Source: Enterocloster aldenensis (GTDB lineage: Bacteria; Bacillota; Clostridia; Lachnospirales; Lachnospiraceae). Taken from it: a stretch of DNA of 64,000 nt. The stretch covers positions 1 through 64,000 of the forward strand of contig NZ_QVEX01000006.1 of assembly GCF_003434055.1 (NCBI RefSeq), in the 5' to 3' direction. The notes below the pieces were generated by a model, which was given only the letters and a program-made list of their open reading frames with translations, had not been told where the DNA came from and searched no databases. Shown piece by piece: positions 18,274 through 28,446 of this stretch; position 1 is the stretch's first letter; each line of letters opens with the position of its first letter. Position numbers and translations under genes: made by a program.

Positions 18274-18891
18274 ATGGCAAGGATAGGAATTCTGGGCGGG
18301 ACATTTGACCCCATACACAACGGTCATCTGGCACTTGGAAAACAGGCATATGAGGAATTCGGACTGGAACGTATCTGGTTCATGCCTTCCGGGACACCGC
18401 CCCACAAAAAGGATCATAGGATTACAGAGGGGAAGATGCGCCGGGACATGGTCATGCTGGCAATCGCGGATATCCCCTGTTTTCTGTATTCGGATTTTGA
18501 AATGGAGCGGGAGGGCAATACCTATACGGCCCAGACCCTCACACTCCTGAAAGAGGAACGCAGTGAGGACGGGTTCTATTTTATAATAGGCGCTGATTCA
18601 TTGTATGAAATCGAACACTGGTATCATCCGGAGCAGGTAATGGGACAGGCCGTGCTTCTGGTGGCCGGGAGGGCATACAAAAAAAGACAGAGGACCATGG
18701 AGGAGCAGATTGCCTACCTTTCCCATAAGTACGGCGCTGTGATTTACCCAATCCACTGTCCGCAGATGGATGTGTCATCTGAGGGAATCAGGTCCGCGGT
18801 GGCGGCGGGGCTCCCAATCAGCGGTCTGGTGCCGGAGCCGGTGGAGGAATACATCAGGTCCCATGGATTGTATACCCATCCTGTGCAGTAA
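18274..18891 (+). CDS. nadD: Nicotinate-nucleotide adenylyltransferase
   Basis: 205 aa with the nucleotidyltransferase signature GGTFDPIHNGHL (residues 7-18) and the C-terminal SSEGIRSAVA that stands for the ISSTxIR motif. NadD converts nicotinate mononucleotide plus ATP to deamido-NAD. AGGGAGAGG precedes the ATG. It sits between yhbY and yqeK as in many Firmicutes. Confidence 0.95.
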   Translation: MARIGILGGTFDPIHNGHLALGKQAYEEFGLERIWFMPSGTPPHKKDHRITEGKMRRDMVMLAIADIPCFLYSDFEMEREGNTYTAQTLTLLKEERSEDGFYFIIGADSLYEIEHWYHPEQVMGQAVLLVAGRAYKKRQRTMEEQIAYLSHKYGAVIYPIHCPQMDVSSEGIRSAVAAGLPISGLVPEPVEEYIRSHGLYTHPVQ

Positions 18892-18922
18892 GGCAGGCAT
18901 AAGGATGGGTAAGGAGGATTAT

Positions 18923-19534
18923 ATGGAAACACAATGCAGCCAGGTCATGATGTTGAGGAAAAATCTCAAATCAAAACTGGACCCTATGCGCTATGAACAT
19001 TCACTGAGTGTGTCATTTACCTGTATGAACCTGGCCATGCGCTATGGTTATGATATGGATAAGGCGGAACTGGCCGGTCTGATGCATGATTGTGGGAAAC
19101 GTTATTCCGATGATATAATATTGAAGAAATGCCTGAAACACGGGATTGAAGTGACAGAGGACGAGTTAAAGGCCTTGCCGGTGCTTCATGCAAAGTACGG
19201 CGCCTGGCTGGCAGAGCATAAGTATCAGATAAGGGACCAGGAAATCCTGGATGCCATTGGCTGCCATACAACCGGTAAAACTGATATGACTACCCTGGAC
19301 AAAATCCTCTATATAGCGGATTATATCGAGCCAAGGCGTTATAAGGCGGAAAATCTTCCAATCATACGGAAAATGGCATTTGAGGACCTGGATGGCACCA
19401 TGTACGCCATCCTGTCCGGAACCCTGGAATATCTGGATAAAAAGGGCGGAAACATTGATCCTATGACCGTAGAAGCATATGAATATTTTAAGAGGCTGAA
19501 AGGAGACAGCAATGAACTCAAAGGAAATGGTTAA
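18923..19534 (+). CDS. yqeK: YqeK-type HD-domain hydrolase (symmetrical Ap4A hydrolase family)
   Basis: 203 aa with HD-domain metal ligands in order: RYEHSLSV (H), GLMHDCGK (HD), LHAKYGAWLA (H) and the distal IADYIEPRR (D). YqeK proteins hydrolyse Ap4A to two ADP. The ATG at 18923 has GGAGG 6 bases upstream; a longer frame to 18770 overlaps nadD. The last 23 bases overlap rsfS, so the two are translationally coupled. Confidence 0.92.
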   Translation: METQCSQVMMLRKNLKSKLDPMRYEHSLSVSFTCMNLAMRYGYDMDKAELAGLMHDCGKRYSDDIILKKCLKHGIEVTEDELKALPVLHAKYGAWLAEHKYQIRDQEILDAIGCHTTGKTDMTTLDKILYIADYIEPRRYKAENLPIIRKMAFEDLDGTMYAILSGTLEYLDKKGGNIDPMTVEAYEYFKRLKGDSNELKGNG

Positions 19535-19862
19535 ACTGGCATATAAGGCCCTGAGCGATAAAAAGGGGGAGGATATTAAAATCATTGATATCCAGTCCGT
19601 ATCGGTCCTGGCTGATTACTTCATCATTGCCCATGGAAGCAACCCCAACCAGGTGCAGGCCATGGCGGATAACGTGGAAGAAATCCTGGGCAAAGAGGGC
19701 TGTGAGTGCAAACAGATTGAGGGCTACCAGAATGCAAACTGGATTCTCATGGATTATAAGGATGTGATTGTCCATATCTTCTGTAAGGAAGACAGGCTCT
19801 TCTATGATCTGGAACGGATCTGGAGGGACGGGAAGACGTTTGTGGATGTTGAGGAACTGTAA
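19512..19862 (+). CDS. rsfS: Ribosomal silencing factor RsfS
   Basis: 116 aa. The signature VLADYFIIAHGSNPNQVQAMADNVEE and the end DVIVHIFCKEDRLFYDLERIW are those of RsfS/RsfA (Iojap family), which binds L14 and blocks subunit joining in starvation. Last gene of the obgE operon; the long palindrome that follows may form the end of the transcript. Confidence 0.95.
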   Translation: MNSKEMVKLAYKALSDKKGEDIKIIDIQSVSVLADYFIIAHGSNPNQVQAMADNVEEILGKEGCECKQIEGYQNANWILMDYKDVIVHIFCKEDRLFYDLERIWRDGKTFVDVEEL

Positions 19863-19880
19863 TTAAGAAGTTGGAGTGAC

Positions 19881-20164
19881 GCAAGGGAAGAGGGAGGCTG
19901 AGGGAGAGCGCAGACCGTTGGGCCCTGGTTCCTGGTTTCCGCGGTGGGCCGGACTAAGGGGGCAGGATGCAAAAACAGAAGGTTCGCCGCCAATTACGGC
20001 GCAGGCTTGATGCCTGCCCCTCCATGGGCGGCCGGATTTGGGCGTGGAGCGCTCCAAATCCGCCTTCTGTTTTTGCATCCCGCCCCCTAAGTCCGGCCGA
20101 ACCGCTCCAAATGTCACCAGGGCCCAACGGTCTGCGCCCTCCCTCAGCCTCCCTCTTCCCTTGC
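19881..20164. repeat. 284-bp long imperfect palindrome
   Basis: The outer arms 19881-19929 and 20116-20164 are near-identical inverted copies (one mismatch seen). The inner arms 19947-19982 and 20063-20098 form a second 36-bp pair with two mismatches, and the centre holds further small hairpins (GCAGGCTTGATGCCTGC; GGATTTGG/CCAAATCC). As RNA or cruciform it would be one very long structured hairpin. There is no gene inside; open frames across it are by-products. It may be a non-autonomous mobile or REP/MITE-like element, or a terminator structure for the rsfS operon. Confidence 0.8.
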
Positions 20165-20346
20165 TGTGTATTGGCGGCAGCTGGGATATGGGTTTTGTAT
20201 CCCGTTTCCATATAGTTCATGGACGATTTGGCTTGAGTGAAGGCAGATGGCTGTGGGGATGCAGGATTCTGCTTTTTTGTTATATGCTGTTATTTTTGTT
20301 ATATGCTGTTATGAAGGATAGTCGCGATAGGGCTGAAAAAGGAGAA
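20165..20346. other. Intergenic stretch, nothing recognised
   Basis: Between the long palindrome and the lexA terminator. It contains an AT-rich duplicated TTTTTGTTATATGCTGTTA (about 20273-20310) and no supported gene. Confidence 0.3.
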
Positions 20347-20375
20347 AGAGGGTTGCAGGAATGCAGCCCTCTTTT
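20347..20375. terminator. Terminator hairpin downstream of lexA
   Basis: AGAGGGTTGCA / TGCAGCCCTCT with a GGAA loop, followed by TTTT on the plus strand and TTTCTCC on the minus strand. It lies after the lexA stop (minus strand) and could work in both directions. Confidence 0.65.
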
Positions 20376-20402
20376 AAAATATAAATTATTAAATCTGAAT
20401 CA

Positions 20403-21017
20403 TTACATCATACGTATAAGACCGATTACTTTGCCCAGAATCTCCACATGGTCCGTGATGATGGGGTCCATGGCTTCGTTCTCGGGCTGCAGGCGGTAGT
20501 GGCCTTTTTCTTTGTAAAAACGCTTTATGGTAGCGGAGTCATCTATCATTGCCACCACTATCTCACCGTTCAGTGCGGTGGGGCGCTGTTCCACGATGAC
20601 CTGGTCACCGGGCAGGATGCCGGCTCCGATCATGCTCTCCCCCTTTACCTTTAGCATGAAGGTCTCGGCGTTGGGAAGTATCTCTGCCGGGAATGGGAAA
20701 TAGTCTTCAATGCGTTCCTCGGCCAGGATCGGTTCCCCGGCAGCCACCGTACCGATCAGAGGGATGTTGACCATCTCCCTGCGGTTGAAATTGAAGGTGT
20801 CATCCAGGATCTCAATGGTCCTTGGTTTGGTTGGGTCGCGCCGTATGAAGCCTTTCTCCTCCAGTGCTGAGAGGTGGGAGTGCACGGAAGATGTGGACTT
20901 TAAATGGACTGCTTCGCAGATCTCACGTACAGCGGGCGGATACCCCTTCTTAAGTATTGTTTCTTTTATGTATTCTAATATCTCCTGCTGTTTAGAAGTA
21001 ATTTTATCCTGAGCCAT
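20403..21017 (-). CDS. lexA: SOS repressor LexA
   Basis: 204 aa. Winged helix-turn-helix at 1-65 ([14 protein letters not shown]..., [15 protein letters not shown]). Autocleavage site Ala93-Gly94, catalytic Ser128 (KGESM) and Lys165 (ATIKRF). LexA represses DNA-damage genes and cleaves itself when RecA is activated. The start at 21017 has CAGGAGGTTGAAT before it. An SOS box lies ~30 bases upstream, indicating autorepression, and the divergent yneA-like gene shares the region. Confidence 0.96.
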   Translation of the reverse strand: MAQDKITSKQQEILEYIKETILKKGYPPAVREICEAVHLKSTSSVHSHLSALEEKGFIRRDPTKPRTIEILDDTFNFNRREMVNIPLIGTVAAGEPILAEERIEDYFPFPAEILPNAETFMLKVKGESMIGAGILPGDQVIVEQRPTALNGEIVVAMIDDSATIKRFYKEKGHYRLQPENEAMDPIITDHVEILGKVIGLIRMM

Positions 21018-21047
21018 ATTCAACCTCCTGCATTTTCTATTCTTATA

Positions 21048-21061
21048 GTAACATATGTTCG
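21048..21061 (-). promoter_or_regulatory. SOS box for lexA
   Basis: Read on the minus strand: CGAACATATGTTAC, a near-perfect match to the Firmicutes LexA site CGAACRNRYGTTYC. A weaker candidate, CGAACAAAGGTTTG, is at 21071-21084. Confidence 0.85.
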
Positions 21062-21103
21062 GGTAAAATGCAAACCTTTGTTCGCTTTTTTGCCGGAAAC
21101 CCA

Positions 21104-21159
21104 TTGACAAACATGTGTTCTGGTGCTATATTATATACATACAAAAGAACACACGTTCT
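21104..21159 (+). promoter_or_regulatory. yneA promoter with two SOS boxes
   Basis: TTGACA (21104-21109), 17-bp spacer, TATATT (21127-21132). One LexA-like site lies in the spacer (21108-21121, AGAACACATGTTTG on the other strand) and a symmetrical one just downstream (21146-21159, AGAACACACGTTCT). Repression by LexA is the natural inference. Confidence 0.8.
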
Positions 21160-21199
21160 GCACTGCGCGCATAACGGAACCGCCTTGGGGAGGTTGCAT

Positions 21200-21496
21200 A
21201 TGAGAAAGTTAATGGTTAAGTTAGTGGCTGCCTGTTTTACCGTACTGTTATTTGTCACCATTTTCATGGGGCGTACTATGTTTACCTCCATGGCAAAAGA
21301 GGAAAGTGCGGCCACGCCATACTATAAGAGTGTCCGGATACAGGAAGGGGACAGTCTGTGGGAGCTTGCCAATCAGTATAAGGATGGAAGTTCCATGAGC
21401 ACCCATGAATATGTGGACCAGCTCAGACAGATGAACAGTCTTAAGAAAGATACCATCCATGCGGGCCAGTACCTGACCGTTGTTTATTATAAGTAG
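21200..21496 (+). CDS. yneA: YneA-like SOS cell-division suppressor, LysM protein
   Basis: 98 aa: a membrane segment at about residues 7-24 and a C-terminal LysM-like domain (VRIQEGDSLWELANQYKD ... NSLKKDTIHAGQYLTV). Divergent position from lexA, SOS boxes in the promoter and this architecture match Bacillus YneA, which delays septation during DNA damage and is then degraded. The ATG at 21200 follows GGGGAGG. The exact function here is inferred from that parallel. Confidence 0.85.
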   Translation: MRKLMVKLVAACFTVLLFVTIFMGRTMFTSMAKEESAATPYYKSVRIQEGDSLWELANQYKDGSSMSTHEYVDQLRQMNSLKKDTIHAGQYLTVVYYK

Positions 21497-21547
21497 ATAG
21501 TGATGCTTTTTTATATCATATAATCATGTAATCATGGGGATTGTGTC

Positions 21548-21604
21548 ATTCCCTGCGGACAGAAGTGCATAGGAGCACATGTATGTCTTGCAGGGAATTT
21601 TTGT
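21548..21604 (+). terminator. Terminator after yneA-like gene
   Basis: Outer stem ATTCCCTGC / GCAGGGAAT enclosing a second small hairpin (GTGCATAGGAGCAC), followed by TTTTT. Confidence 0.7.
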
Positions 21605-21973
21605 TTTCTTGTCTCCCTGTGATGTGTTTGGCAATCCGTTCCCGCCGTCTACACGCCCCGAATCTCCCACAAAGCGGGACGTACGGCGGACGGAAAGCAA
21701 TTTTCAAACACACCCTAAGGTCTGAATGGCAAGGATGGTTCATAGAATGATACAATGCGGCCGGGCCTTCCGGGATGGGCGGTTACATTTGCATATAATT
21801 TTCTGGAGTTTTTTGTGCGTTTATAACAAAATTTCAATTGAAAGTTAAAATTGTATAAAGAAGGAAACAGGCTGCAGTTGAAAATAGCACAAATATGTGT
21901 TGAAATTTAATGTATTCTTGTTGAATATTAATTTCCATAACTTTAATATTATTAATTTATAAATAATATGTAT
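21605..21973. other. Intergenic stretch upstream of the ATP synthase operon
   Basis: Strongly AT-rich from about 21800. The GC-rich part at 21630-21705 can fold (CCGT..GCCGT / ACGGCGGACGG). No supported gene; frames on either strand lack start signals and family resemblance. Confidence 0.3.
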
Positions 21974-22002
21974 TTGAAATTATAAAATACAGTGACTATA
22001 AT
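21974..22002 (+). promoter_or_regulatory. Promoter of the atp operon
   Basis: TTGAAA (21974-21979), 17-bp spacer, TATAAT (21997-22002), about 40 bases before atpB. No UP-element or operator identified beyond the AT-rich upstream DNA. Confidence 0.75.
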
Positions 22003-22041
22003 AGGGCAATGCATAAGAGATGAGAAAGGGGGTTGGAAGAT

Positions 22042-22731
22042 ATGAGTGATTTAGTAGGATCATTGATGGAGGAGCTTAACTGCAATGTGGTGTTTACCAT
22101 ACCGCTGTTTGGCGGCATACCCATACTTGAGTCGGTCGTGGTCACATGGATCATCATGGCGGTCCTTATGGCGGCATCCCTGCTTCTGGTCCATGGCCTG
22201 AAGGTCAGACAGATTAACAATAAGCAGGCGGCGCTGGAAAGCGGCATATCCTTTATTTATGACTTCTTCGAAGGACTGCTGGGCAAGGATGGGAAGGATT
22301 ACATACCATACCTGATCACAGTGGTGCTTTACATCGGGATAGCCAATATGATTGGGCTGTTTGGGTTTAAGTCGCCTACTAAGGATTTGAATGTGACTGC
22401 ATCCCTGGCTGTTATGAGCATTGTGCTTGTGGAGACAGCGGGAATACGCAAGAAAGGCGTCAAGGGCTGGATTAAAAGCTTTGCGGAGCCCATTCCCATC
22501 ATAGCCCCTATCAATGTGCTGGAACTGTTCATCAGGCCGCTGTCGCTGTGTATGCGGTTGTTCGGCAATGTGCTGGGGGCCATTGTGGTCATGGCGCTTA
22601 TCAAGCATCTGGTGCCTTTGGTGGTGCCTCTGCCGTTTAGTTTTTACTTTGATATATTTGATGGGGTAATACAGGCTTATGTATTTGTATTCCTCACGTC
22701 ACTATATATAAAAGAGGCAATTGAAGACTGA
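22042..22731 (+). CDS. atpB: ATP synthase F0 subunit a
   Basis: 229 aa with five to six membrane segments and the essential arginine helix region (ELFIRPLSLCMRLFGNVLGA), which faces the c-ring. The stator channel passes protons to subunit c. I prefer the ATG at 22042, with AAAGGGGG well spaced, over the TTG at 22033. First gene of atpBEFHAGDC; no atpI precedes it. Confidence 0.95.
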   Translation: MSDLVGSLMEELNCNVVFTIPLFGGIPILESVVVTWIIMAVLMAASLLLVHGLKVRQINNKQAALESGISFIYDFFEGLLGKDGKDYIPYLITVVLYIGIANMIGLFGFKSPTKDLNVTASLAVMSIVLVETAGIRKKGVKGWIKSFAEPIPIIAPINVLELFIRPLSLCMRLFGNVLGAIVVMALIKHLVPLVVPLPFSFYFDIFDGVIQAYVFVFLTSLYIKEAIED

Positions 22732-22779
22732 TGGCTTCAAACCGAATGAAAATTTTATGAGAAAAAGGAGAATTTTATT

Positions 22780-23004
22780 ATGACAAGTTTAATCGCTATA
22801 GGTGCAGGAGTTGCAGTTCTTACAGGTATTGGTGCAGGTATCGGTATCGGCATGGCCACATCCAAGGCAGTGGATGCCATTGCAAGGCAGCCTGAGGCAG
22901 ACGGCAAGATCACAAAAGCCCTGCTGTTAGGATGTGCGCTTGCCGAGGCAACTGCCATTTACGGATTTGTAATCGGTCTTTTAATCATTCTGTTCTTAAA
23001 ATAA
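22780..23004 (+). CDS. atpE: ATP synthase F0 subunit c
   Basis: 74 aa, two membrane helices joined by the polar loop ARQPEADGK. The ion-carrying glutamate is in CALAEATAIYG. The glutamine of helix 1 and the serine after the glutamate that mark sodium-binding rings are replaced (GIGIGM; EA), so proton coupling is expected. AAAAGGAG precedes the start. Confidence 0.95.
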   Translation: MTSLIAIGAGVAVLTGIGAGIGIGMATSKAVDAIARQPEADGKITKALLLGCALAEATAIYGFVIGLLIILFLK

Positions 23005-23028
23005 TTGTTAGCGGGAAGGCGTTTGAAT

Positions 23029-23520
23029 ATGTTAAATCTAAACATTTGGAACATTGCCTGTACGGTCATTAACCTTCTGGTGCTCTACATATTCATGAAG
23101 CACTTCCTTGTTGCACCGGTGCGCAGGATACTGGATGAAAGGAAGCAGATGATTGAACGTGACCTGGATGATGCCAAGGATACAAGGACCCAGGCAGAGC
23201 AGCTAAAGGAAGAGTATGAAGCATCCATGGGCAATGCGGATCAGGAAGCGTCAAAAATCATAGAGGATGCCAGGGCAAGGGCCGGAGAGGAATACAACAG
23301 GATCCTTGAGCAGGCAAAGAAGGATGCTGCAAAGAAGATGGAAGAGGCAGACAGGACCATTGCGCTGGAGCGGGAGAAAGCCATGAGTGACCTTCAGGCC
23401 GGTGTTGCCGGGCTGGCCATGACGGCTGCTGCCAAACTCCTCAGCGAGCAGGCCGGGCCTGACAGGGACAGGAACCTATATAACTCATTTTTAGCAGGAT
23501 CAGGTGACAGTAATGACTGA
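23029..23520 (+). CDS. atpF: ATP synthase F0 subunit b
   Basis: 163 aa: an N-terminal membrane anchor (about 5-25) followed by a long charged coiled coil (RRILDERKQMIERDLDDAKDTRTQAEQL...), the peripheral stalk. The ATG at 23029 follows GGGAAGGC; an upstream in-frame TTG is rejected. Its stop overlaps the atpH start (ATGACTGA). Confidence 0.93.
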   Translation: MLNLNIWNIACTVINLLVLYIFMKHFLVAPVRRILDERKQMIERDLDDAKDTRTQAEQLKEEYEASMGNADQEASKIIEDARARAGEEYNRILEQAKKDAAKKMEEADRTIALEREKAMSDLQAGVAGLAMTAAAKLLSEQAGPDRDRNLYNSFLAGSGDSND

Positions 23521-24028
23521 GAAGGCCAGGACATATGCCATTGTATTATATGAATTGGGAATCCCGGGACAGATGGTCGAGGGTGCGGTCAGTATATTCA
23601 AGGAAAGCCCGCAGCTTGTCAGGACCTTAAAAAGCCCGGTGGTTCCGGTTAAGAATAAGCATGCCATCCTGGGGAAGATATTCAGGGAACCGGAATTTTC
23701 CGGACTCATGGTGAACTTCTTAAAAAAGGCTTGCGATGCGGGGTGCATCGGGCAGATGGAAGATATTGCAGATGCATGGCGGTCATATTCCCTTGGGAAA
23801 GAGGGAATCATGGAGGCGGAACTTCATTATGTGACCATGCCGGGTGCGGCCCAGATTGCAGGAATGAAGCAGTTCCTATGCAGGATATACCATAAAAAGG
23901 ATATCACCCTTAAACTGGTGATGCAGCCTGACCTGATAGGCGGATTCGTCTTAAAGGCAGGGGATATAGAATATGATTACAGCCTGAAGGGGCAGCTGTC
24001 AAAGCTGCGCCGGGCTGTGGTAAGATAG
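23513..24028 (+). CDS. atpH: ATP synthase F1 subunit delta
   Basis: 171 aa. The N-terminal helical bundle ([13 protein letters not shown]) and the C-terminal [27 protein letters not shown] are the OSCP/delta pattern. It links the b stalk to the alpha/beta head. The ATG at 23513 overlaps the end of atpF by 8 bases, implying coupled translation. Confidence 0.93.
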   Translation: MTEKARTYAIVLYELGIPGQMVEGAVSIFKESPQLVRTLKSPVVPVKNKHAILGKIFREPEFSGLMVNFLKKACDAGCIGQMEDIADAWRSYSLGKEGIMEAELHYVTMPGAAQIAGMKQFLCRIYHKKDITLKLVMQPDLIGGFVLKAGDIEYDYSLKGQLSKLRRAVVR

Positions 24029-24038
24029 GAGTCTTGAT

Positions 24039-25547
24039 ATGAGCACAATCAGTTCCCAGGAAATCATCTCCATCATAAAAAGCGAGATTGAGAATTTCGA
24101 TACCCAGGCCGCCACGGAACAGGAGACGGGTTCTGTTATCTGGGTTGGCGACGGTATCGCCATTGTATACGGCATGGAGCATGCCATGTATGGAGAGATT
24201 GTAATATTTGAAAACGGTGTCCGGGGAATGGTCCAGGACATCCGCAAAGATGAAATCGGCGTCATCCTTTTTGGTAAGGATACGCAGATAAGCCAGGGCA
24301 CCAAGGTGGTACGTACGAAAAAGCGTGCCGGCGTGCCTGTGGGCAGTGGATTTTTAGGCAGGGTGGTCAATGCCCTGGGAGACCCCATTGACGGTCTTGG
24401 CCCGGTAAAGGAGGAGGACTACCGCCCGGTGGAGGAGGAAGCACCCGGTATCGTGGACAGGAAGTCAGTGGGTGTTCCCATGGAAACAGGCATACTGGCA
24501 ATTGATTCCATGTTCCCCATTGGACGGGGTCAGAGGGAATTGATCATCGGGGACCGCCAGACCGGAAAGACCTCCATTGCCACCGATACCATTTTGAACC
24601 AAAAGGGCAAGGATGTGGTCTGCATCTATGTGGCAATCGGACAGAAGGCTTCCACGGTTGCCAAGCTGGTCTCCACCCTTAAGAAGGGCGGCGCCATGGA
24701 TTATACCATTGTGATGTCCTCCACTGCCAGTGAAGCGGCTCCCCTGCAGTACATAGCGCCTTATTCAGGGACTGCCATGGCTGAATTCTTCATGCATCAG
24801 GGAAAGGATGTACTGATTGTTTATGATGACCTTTCCAAACATGCGGTGGCTTACAGGGCATTATCCCTTTTGCTGGAGCGCTCACCTGGACGTGAGGCAT
24901 ATCCAGGCGACGTATTCTATCTCCATTCAAGGCTTTTGGAGCGGTCCAGCAGGCTGAGCGATGCAAAGGGAGGAGGTTCCATTACGGCGCTGCCCATCAT
25001 CGAGACACAGGCAGGGGATGTATCCGCGTATATACCAACCAATGTCATTTCCATTACGGACGGCCAGATCTTCCTTGAGAGCGATCTGTTCTTCTCAGGA
25101 ATGAGGCCTGCTGTCAATGTAGGGCTTTCCGTGTCACGTGTTGGCGGCGCTGCCCAGACCAAGGCCATGAAGAAGGCTTCGGGCAGTATCCGTATCGACC
25201 TGGCGCAGTACCGGGAGATGGAGGTATTCACCCAGTTCAGTTCGGACCTGGATGAGTCAACCAAGGAACAGCTGGCCTACGGAAAGCGTCTGATGGAACT
25301 GTTAAAACAGCCTCTGGGACGGCCCCTGAGCCTTCACGAACAGGTCATCACGCTCTGCGCGGCAACCCATAAGGTGATGCTTACCGTGGATGTGGATAAG
25401 ATTAAGGAATTCCAGATGGATATGCTGGGATGGTTCGACGTGAAGCATCCTGAAATCGGCCAGGAGATTGAAGAGAAAAAGAACCTGACAGATGATTTAG
25501 TACAGAGAATCGTGGACGCTGCCAACCAGTACAAGGCGTCCGTATAA
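24039..25547 (+). CDS. atpA: ATP synthase F1 subunit alpha
   Basis: 502 aa with beta-barrel, nucleotide-binding and helical C-terminal domains. P-loop GDRQTGKTS (about 169-177) and the family signature near 360 ([17 protein letters not shown]) are intact. Non-catalytic nucleotide-binding subunit of the F1 head. Confidence 0.97.
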   Translation: MSTISSQEIISIIKSEIENFDTQAATEQETGSVIWVGDGIAIVYGMEHAMYGEIVIFENGVRGMVQDIRKDEIGVILFGKDTQISQGTKVVRTKKRAGVPVGSGFLGRVVNALGDPIDGLGPVKEEDYRPVEEEAPGIVDRKSVGVPMETGILAIDSMFPIGRGQRELIIGDRQTGKTSIATDTILNQKGKDVVCIYVAIGQKASTVAKLVSTLKKGGAMDYTIVMSSTASEAAPLQYIAPYSGTAMAEFFMHQGKDVLIVYDDLSKHAVAYRALSLLLERSPGREAYPGDVFYLHSRLLERSSRLSDAKGGGSITALPIIETQAGDVSAYIPTNVISITDGQIFLESDLFFSGMRPAVNVGLSVSRVGGAAQTKAMKKASGSIRIDLAQYREMEVFTQFSSDLDESTKEQLAYGKRLMELLKQPLGRPLSLHEQVITLCAATHKVMLTVDVDKIKEFQMDMLGWFDVKHPEIGQEIEEKKNLTDDLVQRIVDAANQYKASV

Positions 25548-25566
25548 CCGGGAAGAGGGAGAGAAT

Positions 25567-26463
25567 ATGGCAAATGCAAGAGAAATCCTGAGCCGTATGA
25601 AGAGCGTCCAGGATACCAGGAAGATTACCAATGCCATGTACCTGATTTCCTCCACCAAGTTAAAGAAAAGCAAGAAGCTGCTGGAGGAGACAGAGCCTTA
25701 CTTCTATACGCTGCAGGATTTAATCCGCCGTATCCTGCGTCATATGCCGGATGTGGAGCATTTTTACTTTAATCCCAGAAGCGAGATCAAGGGAGCAGAC
25801 AGGACAAAGGGCCTTATTGTCATCACAGGTGATAAAGGGCTTGCAGGTGCTTATAACCACAACGTGCTTAAGATGGCCCAGGAGTGGATGGAACAGGGCG
25901 ATAACCACCGTCTTTATGTGGTGGGGGAACTGGGACGCCATTATTTTGCCTCCAAGCACATACCGGTGGAGGAGCAGTTCCATTATACGGTACAGAATCC
26001 CACCATGCACAGGGCCAGGCTGATATCCTCCACTGTGCTGGAGGATTATGAGCAGGGACAGCTGGATGAGGTATGGATCCTTTATACCCAGATGATTAAC
26101 AGCATGAAGATGGAGGCCGAGATTGTCCAGCTGCTTCCTCTGAAGCGGGAAGATTTCAGCAACATCGTGATTCCGCCTGATATCATCCAGGAGGAGATCC
26201 AGATGGTCCCATCACCCAGCGCGGTCATGGATAACGTGGTGCCCAACTATGTGACGGGTTTTATTTTCGGCGCGCTGGTGGAATCCTTCTGCAGTGAGCA
26301 GAATGCCAGGATGATGGCAATGCAGTCGGCCAGCGACAATGCCAATGCCATCCTCAGCGACCTTTCCATTGAGTATAACCGTGTAAGGCAGGCAGCCATC
26401 ACCCAGGAGATAACGGAAGTAATCAGCGGTGCCAAGGCACAGAAAAAGAAACATAATTCGTAA
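25567..26463 (+). CDS. atpG: ATP synthase F1 subunit gamma
   Basis: 298 aa. N-terminal (AREILSRMKSVQDTRKITNAMYLISSTKLKK) and C-terminal (RMMAMQSASDNANAILSDLSIEYNRVRQAAITQEITEVISGA) helices form the rotating central shaft, both well conserved. GGGAGAGA precedes the start. Confidence 0.96.
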   Translation: MANAREILSRMKSVQDTRKITNAMYLISSTKLKKSKKLLEETEPYFYTLQDLIRRILRHMPDVEHFYFNPRSEIKGADRTKGLIVITGDKGLAGAYNHNVLKMAQEWMEQGDNHRLYVVGELGRHYFASKHIPVEEQFHYTVQNPTMHRARLISSTVLEDYEQGQLDEVWILYTQMINSMKMEAEIVQLLPLKREDFSNIVIPPDIIQEEIQMVPSPSAVMDNVVPNYVTGFIFGALVESFCSEQNARMMAMQSASDNANAILSDLSIEYNRVRQAAITQEITEVISGAKAQKKKHNS

Positions 26464-26514
26464 TGAACCAGGAAAGCCCACAATGAATAGAATCGTGGAA
26501 ACGTATAGAAATAA

Positions 26515-27927
<1,413 letters not shown>

Positions 27928-27959
27928 GGTTTGGCGGACACATAGAAAGGAGCCCGGAT

Positions 27960-28376
27960 ATGTCTACATTTTGGCTGAAAATAGTTGCCAGCGACCATAC
28001 TTTCTATAATGGAAACTGTGAGACGCTGGTGGTTCCTGCCCATGACGGTGAGATGGGTATCCTTCCCCACCATGAGGCCATGATCCTGGCCGTCCAGGAA
28101 GGTGAACTGCGCTTTCGGGTACCTGGGGAAACACAGTGGCGGGAAGCCATTGTGGGACGGGGAATCGTTCAGGTGGCCAACAACCGTGTGACCATGCTTG
28201 TGGATACGGCGGAACGGCCGGAGGATATCGATGAGGTAAGGGCCAGGGAGGCGCTTGAGCGGGCCGAGGAACAGCTGCGGCAGAAGCAGAGCCTGCGGGA
28301 GTTCAAGATGACCCAGGCATCCATGGCCAGGGCGCTGTCAAGGCTTAAGGGAAGCCATCTCAAGGAACTGAGATAA
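27960..28376 (+). CDS. atpC: ATP synthase F1 subunit epsilon
   Basis: 138 aa: N-terminal beta sandwich (PAHDGEMGILPHHEAMI) and C-terminal helical hairpin (AREALERAEEQLRQKQSLREFKMTQASMARALSRLK). It tunes ATP hydrolysis. Last gene of the operon; a hairpin shared with the convergent LysR gene follows. Confidence 0.95.
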   Translation: MSTFWLKIVASDHTFYNGNCETLVVPAHDGEMGILPHHEAMILAVQEGELRFRVPGETQWREAIVGRGIVQVANNRVTMLVDTAERPEDIDEVRAREALERAEEQLRQKQSLREFKMTQASMARALSRLKGSHLKELR

Positions 28377-28411
28377 AAAACATTGGGATAGGACCATTGA
28401 AATATGAAGAC

Positions 28412-28446
28412 CAAAATGGCTGCAGGCAGGACCTACAGCCATTTTG
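28412..28446. terminator. Hairpin between atpC and convergent lysR-type gene
   Basis: Perfect 11-base arms CAAAATGGCTG (28412-28422) and CAGCCATTTTG (28436-28446). It overlaps the last codons of the minus-strand LysR gene. There is no strong T-run on either side, so termination efficiency is uncertain. Confidence 0.5.

Noticed and set aside
19954..20499. Open frames across the long palindrome on both strands
   Set aside because: They mirror each other because of the inverted repeat, lack ribosome-binding sites and show no protein-like composition.
21541..21755. Short ORFs on both strands downstream of yneA
   Set aside because: They overlap the terminator hairpin and have no start signals or family resemblance.
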